Origin: Acidimicrobiaceae bacterium | Lineage (GTDB): Bacteria; Actinomycetota; Acidimicrobiia; Acidimicrobiales; RAAP-2 | DNA: 60,883 nt | Direction of reading: 5' to 3' | Assembly: GCA_003152015.1 (NCBI GenBank) | Contig: PLZF01000066.1 | Location: 1-60,883, forward strand | Position numbers and translations under genes: made by a program | The notes under the pieces: generated by a model | The model's database searches: none | The model's input: the letters and a program-made list of their open reading frames with translations, nothing else | Told to the model about the DNA's origin: nothing | Shown: positions 44,818-54,862 of the stretch, piece after piece | How positions within the stretch are numbered: position 1 is the first letter of the stretch | Layout of the letters: each line of letters starts with the position of its first letter

Positions 44818-46335
44818 GTGACTGTGGACCTCGTACCCCCATCTCCTCGCAACGGCACGCCCTCCGGCGGGATCCTTCCCGACGGCTTTCTCTTTGGGGT
44901 GGCCACTGCGGGTTTTCAGATCGAGGGTGGCTTCAACGGTCCCGGCGAGCCCGCCAACAACTGGCTTCGATGGGAGCAGGTTGGCCGGGTGGAGCCCTCG
45001 GGGAACGCCGTCGGGTTCTGGGAGCGACCCGAAGAGGCGCTCGATCGGACGGCCGATCTCGGGTGCGACAGCTTTCGGCTCGGCCTCGAGTGGGCCCGGG
45101 TGGAGCCAAGGGAGGGAGAGATCGACGAAGGAGCTTTGGCCAAGTATGGCGAGATCATCGACGGGTGCATCGAACGCGGGTTGAAGCCATTGGTGACACT
45201 TCATCACTTCACCCACCCGTCGTGGCTGGGAGAAAACTTCTGGCTCCGGCCAGATTCGCCGGAGCGTTACCTGGCCTGGGTGGAATTGGCACTGTCCCGG
45301 CTGGCGACCAAGGTTCAACTGTGGGTGACGATCAACGAGATCAATGTGCTGGCGTTCGAATCGTGGCTACTCGGAATGTTCCCGCCCGGGCGCCTGATGG
45401 CGTTCGGCGATGCCGCAATCGCCACTGACAATTTGTTGACCGCGCACGTGCTCGCCTACCAAGCCATCCACCGTGCATCTCCTGACGCCGTGGTGACCAC
45501 CAACAATGCCTGCGTCAGCGGCTATGAGTTTGATCGGCTATTGACTGACGTATTGATGGCGCGAAGCTTGGGGGTCAACCGAGACGAGCTCGATGACTGG
45601 ATCGACGAACGGCGGGCTGAGCATTATGCGCGGCTCCCAGTATCGGGCCCGGGGGAACGCGCCCTCCGTCGCCTGGGTGCCATGACGTCGGCCTTTGGCT
45701 CGGCGGCGCGGCGTCGTCCGTTGCGAGGGCGCAACGGAGCTCGCGCTGGGACCCCACGCCGGGCGGTCAATGCGGTCTACGCCAGCCCGTATGAGCGGAC
45801 CCTCGACGTGGTCGGTCTCGACTACTACGACCCCATGGTGGCCCGCCACTTCCGCGCCCCCGGTCACCGAACCGCCGGTGGCCGAGGATGGCAGCCGACT
45901 CGCGCGCTCTGGGACGACATACCCGATCCGGCCGGTCTCACCCGATGGCTCGGCGCTCAACAATCGGTGACCCCTGAGACGCCCCTTTGGGTGGTGGAGA
46001 CAGGACTGTGCAACCGGGTCCGGAACGGGCGTTCCTATCCGCGCCTCGACGGGTGGACTCGCTCCCGTTACCTCAAGGAGAATCTCAACGCGGTGGTGTC
46101 CGCCATCGAAGGAGGCGTGCCGGTGGCCGGATACTGGCACTGGTCGTTGGTCGACAACTATGAGTGGGGTTCCTATCAGCCACGGTTCGGTCTCTACGGG
46201 GTGGACCGACACCGGGGAGCGCGTGGCTTCCGCTGGCTCGACACCGACTCTTTGGGAGACGACGCCGGTGCCACCTATCGGCGAATCATGTCGGGTCTCC
46301 GAGCCGGTGACAGGTCAGTACTCGACGTCGTATGA
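44818..46335 (+). CDS. GH1-family glycoside hydrolase
   Basis: A 505-residue family 1 glycosidase of beta-glucosidase type: FLFGVATAGFQIEG at the start, FRLGLEWARVEP, LVTLHHFTHPSW, the acid/base motif TINEIN (usually TxNEP), and the nucleophile region WVVETGLC (usually TENG), with GYWHWSLVDNYEWGSYQPRFGLY at the end. The GTG start is 150 nt from the divergent thiolase-like gene. No signal peptide is seen, so it is likely cytosolic. The altered NEP motif (NEI) may change specificity; beta-glycosides are the general substrate. Confidence 0.88.
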   Translation: MTVDLVPPSPRNGTPSGGILPDGFLFGVATAGFQIEGGFNGPGEPANNWLRWEQVGRVEPSGNAVGFWERPEEALDRTADLGCDSFRLGLEWARVEPREGEIDEGALAKYGEIIDGCIERGLKPLVTLHHFTHPSWLGENFWLRPDSPERYLAWVELALSRLATKVQLWVTINEINVLAFESWLLGMFPPGRLMAFGDAAIATDNLLTAHVLAYQAIHRASPDAVVTTNNACVSGYEFDRLLTDVLMARSLGVNRDELDDWIDERRAEHYARLPVSGPGERALRRLGAMTSAFGSAARRRPLRGRNGARAGTPRRAVNAVYASPYERTLDVVGLDYYDPMVARHFRAPGHRTAGGRGWQPTRALWDDIPDPAGLTRWLGAQQSVTPETPLWVVETGLCNRVRNGRSYPRLDGWTRSRYLKENLNAVVSAIEGGVPVAGYWHWSLVDNYEWGSYQPRFGLYGVDRHRGARGFRWLDTDSLGDDAGATYRRIMSGLRAGDRSVLDVV

Positions 46336-46583
46336 ACCGAGTAACGCCGACGACCTGCACTAACGTGACACCAGCACCCTCGAACAGGGTTGCCGTCATC
46401 CGTTCCCGATCCAATAGGGGACGGAGGGGGTCGCGAGAAGGATCGGTCCTCGTCGGAGCGGCTCGAATGGGGGAAACGTGGCAGAGCGCGGATCGTGGGG
46501 ACGTCGCCGTTGCTGGCGCCGGCGATGCCATCGGAGTCCCCGTTGACCGGTGAACCCGCGCGTTGCGATACGGCGTTGCTTCG

Positions 46584-49500
46584 ATGGTGACCGTCTCCGA
46601 ACCCCGTATCGGTGCATCGCACCTCCTCCATAGTTGGGAGAACTTCCCGAGCAGGGCGGCGTTTGGTGTCGTTGGTGCTTTGGTGCTGGTGGCCTCGTAT
46701 GTGGGAGTGAACGCCCTTCATCCTTTGGGCCCCGGTGTGGTGCTGAAGGGAATCGTGACCGGTGGCCTCAACTCGATGGTGGCCATGGGCCTGGTGCTGA
46801 TCTATCGGTCAGCGCGCATCATCAACTTCTCCCAACAGGTGATCGGTGGTGTGGCAGCCACTCTGGCGGTGCTTCTGGTGTCCGCCCAGGGCTACCCGTA
46901 CCTGGTGGCGATGGCCATTGGAGTTGCCGTGGCCATCTTCATCGGATGGTTCGCGGAGTTGACGATCATCCAGCGGTTCGCCACCGCGCCTCGATTGGTC
47001 CTGACCGCCGTGACCATCGGCATCTATCAGCTTCTCGGCGCCGCCGAGTTGGGTCTTCCCAAGCTGTTCACAACCAGTTCGAACACCACCGGCATCCATG
47101 CGCCGTTCACGTTGACCTTTCACCTCCGTCCGTTCACGTTCACCGGAGATGACGTGGTGGCGCTGGTGGTGGTTCCGATCGTGTTGATCGCTCTCTATCT
47201 TTTCTTCGCCCGCACCGACTACGGCGTGGCCATCCGAGGTGCGGCGGACTTCCCGGAACGAACGCGTTTGCTGGGGATTCCGGTTCGTCAGCTCAGCCGG
47301 ATCACCTGGATGGTGGCCGCCGGCCTGTCGGGGATCGGGGTGATTTTGGCCGCACCCAAAGGGATTGGGGGCCTCACCCTCGGCAACGTCTCCACTCCGG
47401 CGACACTGCTGCTCCCGTTGGCGGCGGCGGTACTGGCGGGCATGGATTCCTTCCCGATGGCGGTGGCCTGGTCGGTGGTACTCGGGGTGGTCAACCAAGC
47501 GGTGTTCTCGATCTGGCAACGGGCCAGTTACGAGGACGTGGCCCAGTTCATCGTGATCATCATCGGGTTGCTGGTCATTCGTTCCCGGACCACCGGTGTC
47601 GATGAGCAGGGCTCTGGTGAGTTCATCTCGGTTCGAGAGATTGTGGGGCTCCCTGCCCACCTGGCCAAACTTCGTGGAATACAGGTCGCCAAGGGGACCT
47701 GGTACACGGCGCTGTTGCTGGGAGCCGTGTTGATCCCTCTGACGTTTGTGCAGTCCAAGCAGCTACTGGCGGCCAACGTGGCCATCTATGCGGTGATCGG
47801 AATTTCCATCGTGGTGCTGACCGGCTGGGCCGGACAGATCAGCTTGGGGCAGTTCGCCTTCGTCGGGGTCGGGGCCGCCACTTCGGGAGCGCTACTCGTC
47901 CATCAGCACGTTGGATTTCTGGTGGCCACGCTGGCTGCCGCAGCAATCGGTGCCGTGGCGGCGGCGGTGATCGGCCTGCCGGCGCTGCGGGTCCCGGGCC
48001 TCTACCTGGCCGTTGCCACCTTGGCGTTCGCGGTGCCGGTGTCCTCCTATCTGCTGTCATCCTCGACATTTAACTCAGAGGACCCGGCGTTCGTGGCGCG
48101 GCCGTTCCTGATCGGTCACGTTGACCTCGCATCTCAGGCGACGTTCTATGAAGTTTGTTTGGCTTTCTTGGTGGTGACGGCGGTGGTCACCCGGATCCTT
48201 CGCAAGGGGCGTATCGGCCGGAGTGCCATCGCTGTTCGCGAGAACCCGAAGACCGCCTCCGCCTACGGCATCAGCCCATTGAGAAACAAACTTGTGGTGT
48301 TCGTCATCTCGGGTGCCATCGCCGGGGTGGCCGGCAGTCTCTACGAGGTCGGCATGGGGGGGATCAGATCGGGAGGCATATCCGCCGACCTTTCCATCAC
48401 TGTGTTCGTCATGGTGGTGATAGGCGGTCTCGGTTCGATCACCGGTGCTGTATTGGGTGCCGTCTACGTTCAGGCGGCCCAGTACTTTCTGCCCGAGAGC
48501 CTTCAGTTCGTGGCCATGGGAGCCGGTCTGATCATTCTGCTTATGGTGTTTCCGGACGGTCTGGGCGGTCTGGTATTCCGCCTCCGCGACATGGCGCTGA
48601 CAGGGATCGAGGTCCGGCAGGCTCGGCGGATCACGGCGGGGATCCGAGGGCCCGGTTCCGATGGAGCCGATGCGGCTGATGGAGCCGATGTGGCTGATGG
48701 AGCCGATGCGGCTGATGGAGCCGATGCGGCTGATGGAGCCGATGCGGGTGATGGAGCGTTGGCCCAGGATGGCGTCGATCCCACCGTCCACGCCGCCGCT
48801 CTTCGCATCAAGGCAATCGAGAGACGTGAAGACGAACATCCATTGGTCTTCCCTGGTGGTCCCGCGCCCGACGCCGGGCCGCCTGACAATAAACGCGCCA
48901 TCATCGAGCTCAATTCCGTCGATGCCGGCTATTCGCGGCATGCCAAGGTGCTCCAGGACGTGGACATCGGTATTGCCCAGGGTGAGATCGTGGCGCTCCT
49001 CGGCACCAATGGGGCCGGCAAGACGACGGTATTGCGCGCCGTTGCCGGTTTCTTGCCACCGACCAAGGGAACTATCTGCTTCATCGACAGGGATGTTGAG
49101 GACCTGGGCGTACGCGACCGGGTGCAGGCCGGATTGGTGACACTGCTCGGTGGCCGAGGGGCATTTCATTCCCTGACCGTCAAAGAGAATCTGCGGCTGG
49201 CCACATGGATGGCCCGACGCCACCACAAAGATCCCGTCTTTGCCACCGCCGCCACGGAGCGGGTGTTGACCCTTTTCCCGGTGCTGGGGGAGCGGCTCGA
49301 ACAACTGGCAGGTTCGCTCTCGGTCGGTGAACAACAGATGCTGGTTCTGGCCCAGGCTCTCCTGTGTCGTCCCAAGTTGTTGATGATCGACGAGCTCTCA
49401 CTGGGCCTGGCTCCATCAGTGGTGGTGCAGATGCTCGACGTGATCCGGGCACTGGCCGCCAGCGGTGTCACGGTGGTGATCGTCGAACAGTCGGTGAACG

Positions 49501-50495
49501 TGGCTACCGCAATATCGGGCCGCGCCATCTTCATGGAGCGAGGAAGGGTCCGATTCTCAGGCCCCACTCCCGACCTGTCCCAGCAACCTCATCTCTTGCG
49601 CTCGGTGTTCGTCCATGCGGCCCAGCGGGCGGAGAGGCGAACGCCCGGGACCACTTCGGTAGCCTCCGCTGCTGACCAGGTGGCTCCGGCATTTGCCGTG
49701 ACGGATGTGTCCAAGCGCTTCGGCAAACTCGCCGCCCTGCGGAATCTCAGTCTCCAGATTGGTGGCGGCGAGATTCTCGGCATCATCGGAGCGAACGGCG
49801 CGGGCAAGACCACGCTGTTTGACGTGTGTTCGGGTTTCGTTGCCCCTGACCGGGGCACGGTGGCCATGCATGGCCACGACATCACCGGTCTTTCGCCGGC
49901 CCGCCGGGCCGACCGTGGCCTCGGACGGGTATTCCAGAACGGGCGGCTGTTTCCGTCGCTGACGGTGATCGAGGCGTTGACCACGTCGCTCGAGCAGTCA
50001 GCACGGGTTCGAGATCCACGGCCAATGGAAACCGGCCGTACCTCGCCTCCCACATCGCAGAAGGAGTTGCTCTCACGCGTCGAAGAGGTGATCGTCGAAA
50101 TGGGCCTGGAAAGGTTCCGGAACACGTTGATCTTCGAACTGTCATCGGGGACCCGTCGCGTGGTGGAACTGGCATGCGCGGTGGCCCATCGCCCCAAGGT
50201 GCTGCTCTTAGATGAACCGACGGCCGGGATATCCCAGTACGAAGGAGAAGCCCTGGGCGAACTCCTGCTCGGGATCCGCGATCAGACGGGTGCCACCTTT
50301 GTCATCATTGAGCACGACGTTCCCCTGGTGTCGTCAATCGCCGATCGACTGGTCTGCATCCACCTGGGCGAGGTGATCTCAGAAGGCAGTACGACGGAGG
50401 TATTGAACGACTCGGCGGTGGTCACCGCATACATGGGAACAGATGAGGCGGTCGCGCGTCTTACTGGGGGAGTCCACCCGACACCCTCGTCGTAG
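46584..50495 (+). CDS. LIV-type ABC importer with both permeases and both ATPases in one polypeptide
   Basis: About 1303 residues. Residues ~20-320 are a LivH-like permease (GGLNSMVAMGLVLIYRSARIINFSQQ); ~370-650 a LivM-like permease (GWAGQISLGQFAFVGVGAATSG, ending in TGAVLGAVYVQAAQYF). A linker carries an 18-bp coding repeat (~692-725). Residues ~770-1010 form a LivF-like ATPase (GTNGAGKTT, GGRGAFHSLTVKENL, MIDELSLGLAP) and ~1034-1290 a LivG-like ATPase (GANGAGKTT, VFQNGRLFPSLTV, LLDEPTAGIS). No stop or frameshift interrupts it. A substrate-binding protein is not visible in the window. ATG 46584 is chosen over 46563, which has a weak lead; neither has a strong ribosome-binding site. Substrates are likely branched amino acids or short amides/urea. 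Confidence 0.9.
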   Translation: MVTVSEPRIGASHLLHSWENFPSRAAFGVVGALVLVASYVGVNALHPLGPGVVLKGIVTGGLNSMVAMGLVLIYRSARIINFSQQVIGGVAATLAVLLVSAQGYPYLVAMAIGVAVAIFIGWFAELTIIQRFATAPRLVLTAVTIGIYQLLGAAELGLPKLFTTSSNTTGIHAPFTLTFHLRPFTFTGDDVVALVVVPIVLIALYLFFARTDYGVAIRGAADFPERTRLLGIPVRQLSRITWMVAAGLSGIGVILAAPKGIGGLTLGNVSTPATLLLPLAAAVLAGMDSFPMAVAWSVVLGVVNQAVFSIWQRASYEDVAQFIVIIIGLLVIRSRTTGVDEQGSGEFISVREIVGLPAHLAKLRGIQVAKGTWYTALLLGAVLIPLTFVQSKQLLAANVAIYAVIGISIVVLTGWAGQISLGQFAFVGVGAATSGALLVHQHVGFLVATLAAAAIGAVAAAVIGLPALRVPGLYLAVATLAFAVPVSSYLLSSSTFNSEDPAFVARPFLIGHVDLASQATFYEVCLAFLVVTAVVTRILRKGRIGRSAIAVRENPKTASAYGISPLRNKLVVFVISGAIAGVAGSLYEVGMGGIRSGGISADLSITVFVMVVIGGLGSITGAVLGAVYVQAAQYFLPESLQFVAMGAGLIILLMVFPDGLGGLVFRLRDMALTGIEVRQARRITAGIRGPGSDGADAADGADVADGADAADGADAADGADAGDGALAQDGVDPTVHAAALRIKAIERREDEHPLVFPGGPAPDAGPPDNKRAIIELNSVDAGYSRHAKVLQDVDIGIAQGEIVALLGTNGAGKTTVLRAVAGFLPPTKGTICFIDRDVEDLGVRDRVQAGLVTLLGGRGAFHSLTVKENLRLATWMARRHHKDPVFATAATERVLTLFPVLGERLEQLAGSLSVGEQQMLVLAQALLCRPKLLMIDELSLGLAPSVVVQMLDVIRALAASGVTVVIVEQSVNVATAISGRAIFMERGRVRFSGPTPDLSQQPHLLRSVFVHAAQRAERRTPGTTSVASAADQVAPAFAVTDVSKRFGKLAALRNLSLQIGGGEILGIIGANGAGKTTLFDVCSGFVAPDRGTVAMHGHDITGLSPARRADRGLGRVFQNGRLFPSLTVIEALTTSLEQSARVRDPRPMETGRTSPPTSQKELLSRVEEVIVEMGLERFRNTLIFELSSGTRRVVELACAVAHRPKVLLLDEPTAGISQYEGEALGELLLGIRDQTGATFVIIEHDVPLVSSIADRLVCIHLGEVISEGSTTEVLNDSAVVTAYMGTDEAVARLTGGVHPTPSS
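48661..48757. repeat. 18-bp in-frame tandem repeat in the LIV-fusion linker
   Basis: Five nearly identical copies of ATGGAGCCGATGCGGCTG, plus a partial sixth, encode an acidic, Ala-rich linker (repeating GADAAD). They join the permease half to the ATPase half. The period is a multiple of three, so gain or loss keeps the frame. Confidence 0.92.
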
Positions 50496-51081
50496 AGGCA
50501 TGGCGCTTCAGGTCTCGAAACCGAGATTGGCACCAAAAAAAGGGGGACGCAATCTCTCCGCTCCAATGCCGTGAGCGGTGCTTCACGTGGGGCGGTGGCT
50601 ACAGCGATCATTCCCGGTCTTTCATTCTCTACCGGACCCACCGCTGGAATCGCGGTGACACGGCGATTGCACAGAGATCCGGGGGGGGAGGTGGGGCGAG
50701 CGACTGGGAAAAACTCGACTGCGATTTGCCAACCTTCCGGTTGGCGGGACAACCGCCATCGCGCTGTCGATGGTTCTCCCGAGTCGCGTGGCCGTGCCAG
50801 TACGTGCGCTTGGAGTCGGGGCACTCGTGGGTGCGGTGGGTTGGGGAATCGCCGACCCGCTGCCACCACTGCCGGTTGCCTGAGAGGCCGAACCCCCACA
50901 AGCGAGCCCGTTTGTTGGCCACAACCGGTGCCCACGGTCGAGCACAGTTGGCTGTCAGATCGACTCGATGGGGTTCCCGCCGCCGGCCGGATTGCCCATC
51001 CTCGCCACAAGGCGTGCCGCGCAATTTCTATGATGACGTGATTCTGCTTCGCAATTCTCTCGTGATCGCCAGCCCAGCCGA
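50496..51081. other. Gene-free interval with several stable hairpins
   Basis: About 586 bases with no convincing gene. Features seen: an inverted repeat GAGATTG...CAATCTC at 50523-50556 enclosing A7G5, which could end the LIV-fusion transcript; a perfect hairpin GCCAACC-TTCC-GGTTGGC at 50728-50745; and a nearby CCATCG...CGATGG stem. Long open frames on both strands here have irregular, Arg/Gly-rich translations and look like shadows. Confidence 0.5.
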
Positions 51082-51626
51082 GTGAGCGAGCCGCGGACTC
51101 CGATATCGACCGCCGAGGCGCTGGCCGCGCTAGCGGCGATGGACCCGGACCGTCCGGCGGTCACCCATGGAGACCGGACGGTCATCCGGAGCGAACTCGA
51201 AGCCCGGACCAACCAACTGGCTCGCGCCTACATCGAACTCGGCGTCACGCCGGACAGCTCCGTGACGATCGGCCTTCGCAACGGCATTGAGTTCGTCGAG
51301 GCGACGATCGCCGTCTGGAAGGCCCGAGCTACTCCGCAGCCGGTCTCCGCTCGGCTCCCGACCATCGAACGCGGAGCCATTATCGAGCTGGCCGATCCCT
51401 CATTGGTGGTGGAATCGACGAGGTCGGGGCACATGGCCGGCCGTCGATCCCAGCGGGATTCCAACCCGGTTCGTCGATCTCGGATGCCCCTCTTCAACCG
51501 CAGTTCGTCGCGTCCTTGAAGGCCTTGACTACGGGAGGCAGTACCGGACGACCCAAGCTGATCGTGTCAGGACACTGGGCCATCTTGAGCAAGACGGGTG
51601 TTGCCCTGCACCCAGTATGGCGTTGA
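51082..51626 (+). pseudogene. Truncated, frameshifted acyl-CoA ligase
   Basis: The first frame (MSEPRTPISTAEALAALAAMD...) has the usual N-terminal pattern of AMP-forming acyl-CoA synthetases (DRPAVTHGDRTVIRSELEART, GLRNGIEFVEATIAVWKAR). Around 51410 the frame shifts; the continuing frame has FVASLKALTTGGSTGRPKLIVSG, the ATP-binding P-loop motif of the ANL superfamily, then ends at 51626. The catalytic centre and C-terminal domain are missing. No continuation of the family is detectable downstream. Confidence 0.8.
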
Positions 51627-52078
51627 CCTGCGGATTCGCCCTTTATGGTCACTTAGCGGAGACATCGGTTTACTGAATCTCCGCCACGGACAGCCCGATG
51701 CCCGGCTCGCATGGGGTCGTTGGCTACGCGGCCTCGGAGTCGTGGCCCGAGGTTCTGTTGGGCCATTCGGAACGCCAACATCACCGACGGGAGGGCACCG
51801 ATCACTCGTATAACGCCGAATACTTGTCGTGCGTCCTACTCGTGCAGCGACAGGCGGTTGCGCCCCGATCCGGATGTTAGGGGCGCTCAGGGAGGTGTCG
51901 CCGGATGTGCGGGTCGGACCGGAGGGCTGCCCTGTTCCAGGCTTGACTGCTCGCGATAGTGCCCAGGGAGCGTTAACTCGGTTCGAGGGCATCGCTCGAA
52001 GCTGGCCGCTCCGCCGTCCCTCAAGCGGAGCCTGTCTCGGGCTGCTAGCACTGTCGCTGACAAAGGGGGAACTTCCAG
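51627..52078. other. Gene-free interval between ligase relic and SDR
   Basis: About 450 bases with no coding family on either strand. A GCGGAGA...TCTCCGC inverted repeat lies at about 51657-51685. No transposon ends were recognised. The proximal sequence before 52079 carries the SDR ribosome-binding site. Confidence 0.45.
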
Positions 52079-52867
52079 ATGATTCTCGATCGCTTCGGAA
52101 TGACCGACAAGGTGGCCATCGTCACCGGTGCAGGCCGCGGCATTGGTGCCGCCTCTGCGGTGAGCTTGGCTGAGGCCGGCGCTGATGTAGTGATTTCAGC
52201 CCGCACCGCTGACCAGCTTGGCGAGGTGGCCAAGCGGATCGAGGCCGTCGGACGTAAGGCCGTGGCGGTCCCCGCCGATCTGAACGATCTCGAAGCGGTG
52301 GCGGCCCTGGTGGAGCACGCCCGTGAGGCGTTCGGCCGTCTCGACCTGGTAGTCAACAACGTGGGTGGGACCATGCCCCAAGCGTTCATGGACACTTCGG
52401 CGGACGTGATGGAGCAGGCCTTTCACTTCAATGTGGCCACCGCCCACGCGTTGCTGCGGCCAGCAGTGCCGCTGATGCTCGAAGGCGGCGGCGGATCGGC
52501 GGTCAACATCTCGTCGGCCATGGGCCGGTTGACCGGCCGGGGGTTTCTGGCCTACGGCACTGCCAAAGGGGCGCTGGCCCACTACACCCGGCTGGCCGCG
52601 ACCGACCTCGCCCCACACATCAGGGTCAATGCCATCGCGGTGGGATCGGTGGCCACCTCGGCGCTCGACATCGTCATGCAGTCCGACGAACTGCGGACGG
52701 CCATGGAGGCCGGCACGCCGCTCGGCCGTATCGGCGACCCCGAGGACATTGCCGCCGCGGTGATCTATCTGGCTTCGGAGGCCGGGTCCTACGTCACCGG
52801 CAAGGTCCTCGAGGTCGACGGGGGTACCGAAGCTCCCAACCTGGACATGGGCATACCCGACGTATGA
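52079..52867 (+). CDS. Short-chain dehydrogenase/reductase
   Basis: A 262-residue classical SDR: cofactor motif [23 protein letters not shown], catalytic YGTAK, and a C-terminal [32 protein letters not shown]. The start MILDRF with a short lead and the [11 protein letters not shown] stretch resemble a mycobacterial SDR group that I remember but whose substrate I cannot name. The GGGGGAAC ribosome-binding site is 7-8 nt upstream of the ATG. No KstR-like box precedes it. It stands alone in an otherwise gene-poor stretch. Confidence 0.88.
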   Translation: MILDRFGMTDKVAIVTGAGRGIGAASAVSLAEAGADVVISARTADQLGEVAKRIEAVGRKAVAVPADLNDLEAVAALVEHAREAFGRLDLVVNNVGGTMPQAFMDTSADVMEQAFHFNVATAHALLRPAVPLMLEGGGGSAVNISSAMGRLTGRGFLAYGTAKGALAHYTRLAATDLAPHIRVNAIAVGSVATSALDIVMQSDELRTAMEAGTPLGRIGDPEDIAAAVIYLASEAGSYVTGKVLEVDGGTEAPNLDMGIPDV

Positions 52868-53256
52868 GCACCACCTTCCCAATCATCCAACGGGCTACGG
52901 CACGCCGAATCCGGCGGCCACGGTTGACCCGACTCCACTGGGATGATCACCGTAAGGCGATCCCTTCACCGGACACGACTGTGGATCGCAGCGACCCCGG
53001 CCGAAGGTGGGAAAGGTCAGTGGGGGAGTGTTGACCAACCCGCCCGCTGCCTTTCACCTGCACGCAGCGACGGATCGTCGAATAGGGCGTACCGCGCATG
53101 AAGGTTGCTGCGATCTGCTGAAGGACGTTCTGTGTTGGCGATCGGTCACCGCGTCAGCCGCCGGCCCTCCTTGCACCCGATGCGTCACCGTCCTTGGGCG
53201 TACCGGGGGTGCCCACTCGATCCCGACGCGACCTGCGAACGCCGTCGTCGAAGGAG
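52868..53256. other. Gene-free interval between SDR and HEPN-type gene
   Basis: About 390 bases with no recognisable gene, RNA or repeat. Open frames here translate to Arg/Pro-rich sequences with no family motif. Confidence 0.45.
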
Positions 53257-54421
53257 TTATCCGTGGCAGGAACCCGATGTCGACCCTTTCGGTGCGTCAG
53301 CTTCCGGCGGTCCCTCCCCCCGTCTCCCGGCCGCGCTCACGGCCCGCTCCGGCACGGCGCCCGGCGAGAGCATGTGACTAATCATGTCGCGGACCTGTTC
53401 CTGTGTCGTCGTCAGCAGGCCCCTCGGGTCCTCGGTGGATCGGCCTCCGTGGACGAGCTGGCTCCGGCACTGGTAGATACGGCTCGCTAGTCCCCGCACC
53501 CCCGAGTCGTCGGGGCGCGACCGGACGGCGAGGTCACGGATAGACCACGAGATCGACTCTGACCGGAGGCCTGTCAGCCCGCTGAGAAGCGACGAATATC
53601 GACCCTCTTCGTCCGGTCCCGCTTCCGTCTGTGAGCGCTTCGCCTCCTCGATGAAGCGCTCGACCACGGTGCGGAACCCTCCAGCCCGTTCCGAGCGCTC
53701 GGCAAGGACCTCTATGGCAGTCACCAGGATCAGGAACCGTGCCCTGTCCGATCCCTCGTGTTCAGCCAGGGACACGAGATCGCAGGCCAAGGATTGCTCA
53801 TCGGTCAACGTAGAACCACTTGCAATCGCCAATACGTTCTCGAGCGCGATCGAGCTCTGCTGCACGACGATCGGAGCTGCGCTCAAAGCCGGTCGCACGG
53901 GTTCACCCTGCTCCTCATAGACGAGGAGACCGTGGACATCGTCCACGAGGAACTTTCCTTCCCGACGCAGCTTCGCCTCCAATGCGGCCTTCACCTCGTC
54001 ACCGAGCCAAGACATCTGTAAGTCTCTGCCGGCGTCGAACCCGAGGATGAACAGCGCGCTCGCCACCCGCACCCAGTCCCCGGAAGAACTTGCCGGCTGA
54101 TTGCGCAGCCCCTTCGGTGGCGTATCCACACCCTCGAAAGGTGAGCTCCCCAGCATCCTGCAACGTCTCGCCCGCAGCGGACAACACCACGTCGCCTACC
54201 GGCTCTGGTAATGACCAGGTCTGGCGCGTCTCGCCGCTCAACCGCCGATTCGCCGACAACAGGACCACCAGCTGGAATCCCCAAGTCACACTGACACACT
54301 TATACGGTGATACCTCGTTCGTGGTTCGTGAACGTGTTATTGGGGCACTTTCAGCCGCACCCAGCACCGCTCTGGTGACCGAAGGAACCCTGGCAGAATC
54401 CCTTCCATGCATACTTGACAT
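53257..54421 (-). pseudogene. HEPN-type protein interrupted by a single frameshift
   Basis: From 54421 the first frame reads MSSMHGRDSARVPSVTR... and reaches GELTFRGCGYATEGAAQSAGKFF near 54085; a one-base excess G in CCGGGGACTGG moves it to the second frame, DWVRVASALFILGFDAGRD..., which ends at 53257. The C-terminal region has IYQCRSQLVHGG, an Rx4H pair typical of HEPN nucleases and of ApeA-like antiphage proteins. Total about 388 residues if repaired. The frame may be broken in the genome or only in the consensus. No neighbouring toxin, kinase or defense gene was found. Confidence 0.6.
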
Positions 54422-54502
54422 GTAATTTCGTGCACGGCGGCCGGATGGTGGAAGTGGTGCTGGGGAGGCGTCGCCTCGGTCGCCATCGTCGGCGGAGTCA
54501 TC

Positions 54503-54862
54503 ATGCTCGCTTTAGCGGCCGTTGTTCATGATGCGGCATCAATCGCACTTCTGATCATTGGCGGATGGCGGGCACTCGTGGGTGTATTTGCCCTGATTCA
54601 GGGACGGAGTACGGCTCGCGAGGTGCGGCTTGAACAGGGTGTCGTCACCTTCGTTCTCGCCAGCAAGAACGTGGTGGTGCCCGCCACCGAGATTGAGGAA
54701 TTTCGAATAAGCCGGGGTGACTTGAGTCACTTCATGCCCATTCGGGTCCGCACTGCCCACGACGGAGTTGTAAAGGTAGCCCCCCGACTGTGCGGACTAT
54801 TTCAATTTCTCATTGAACTCCGTCGCTTCAATCCGATGGTTGAGATCGGGGAACCCTTTTGA
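54503..54862 (+). CDS. Small membrane protein of unknown function
   Basis: A 119-residue protein with two hydrophobic stretches at the N-terminus (MLALAAVVHDAASIALLIIGG; WRALVGVFALIQG) and a beta-rich, PH-like remainder (VVVPATEIEEFRISRGDLSHFMPIRVRT). The frame is open upstream of the ATG with a hydrophobic lead, so the start may be earlier and a non-ATG codon used. No known family. Stands alone between the HEPN-type gene and yccF. Confidence 0.5.
   Translation: MLALAAVVHDAASIALLIIGGWRALVGVFALIQGRSTAREVRLEQGVVTFVLASKNVVVPATEIEEFRISRGDLSHFMPIRVRTAHDGVVKVAPRLCGLFQFLIELRRFNPMVEIGEPF

Noticed and set aside
48661..48757. Possible CRISPR array at the 18-bp repeat of the LIV gene
   Set aside because: The repeats are contiguous and in frame, without spacers; a coding tandem repeat.
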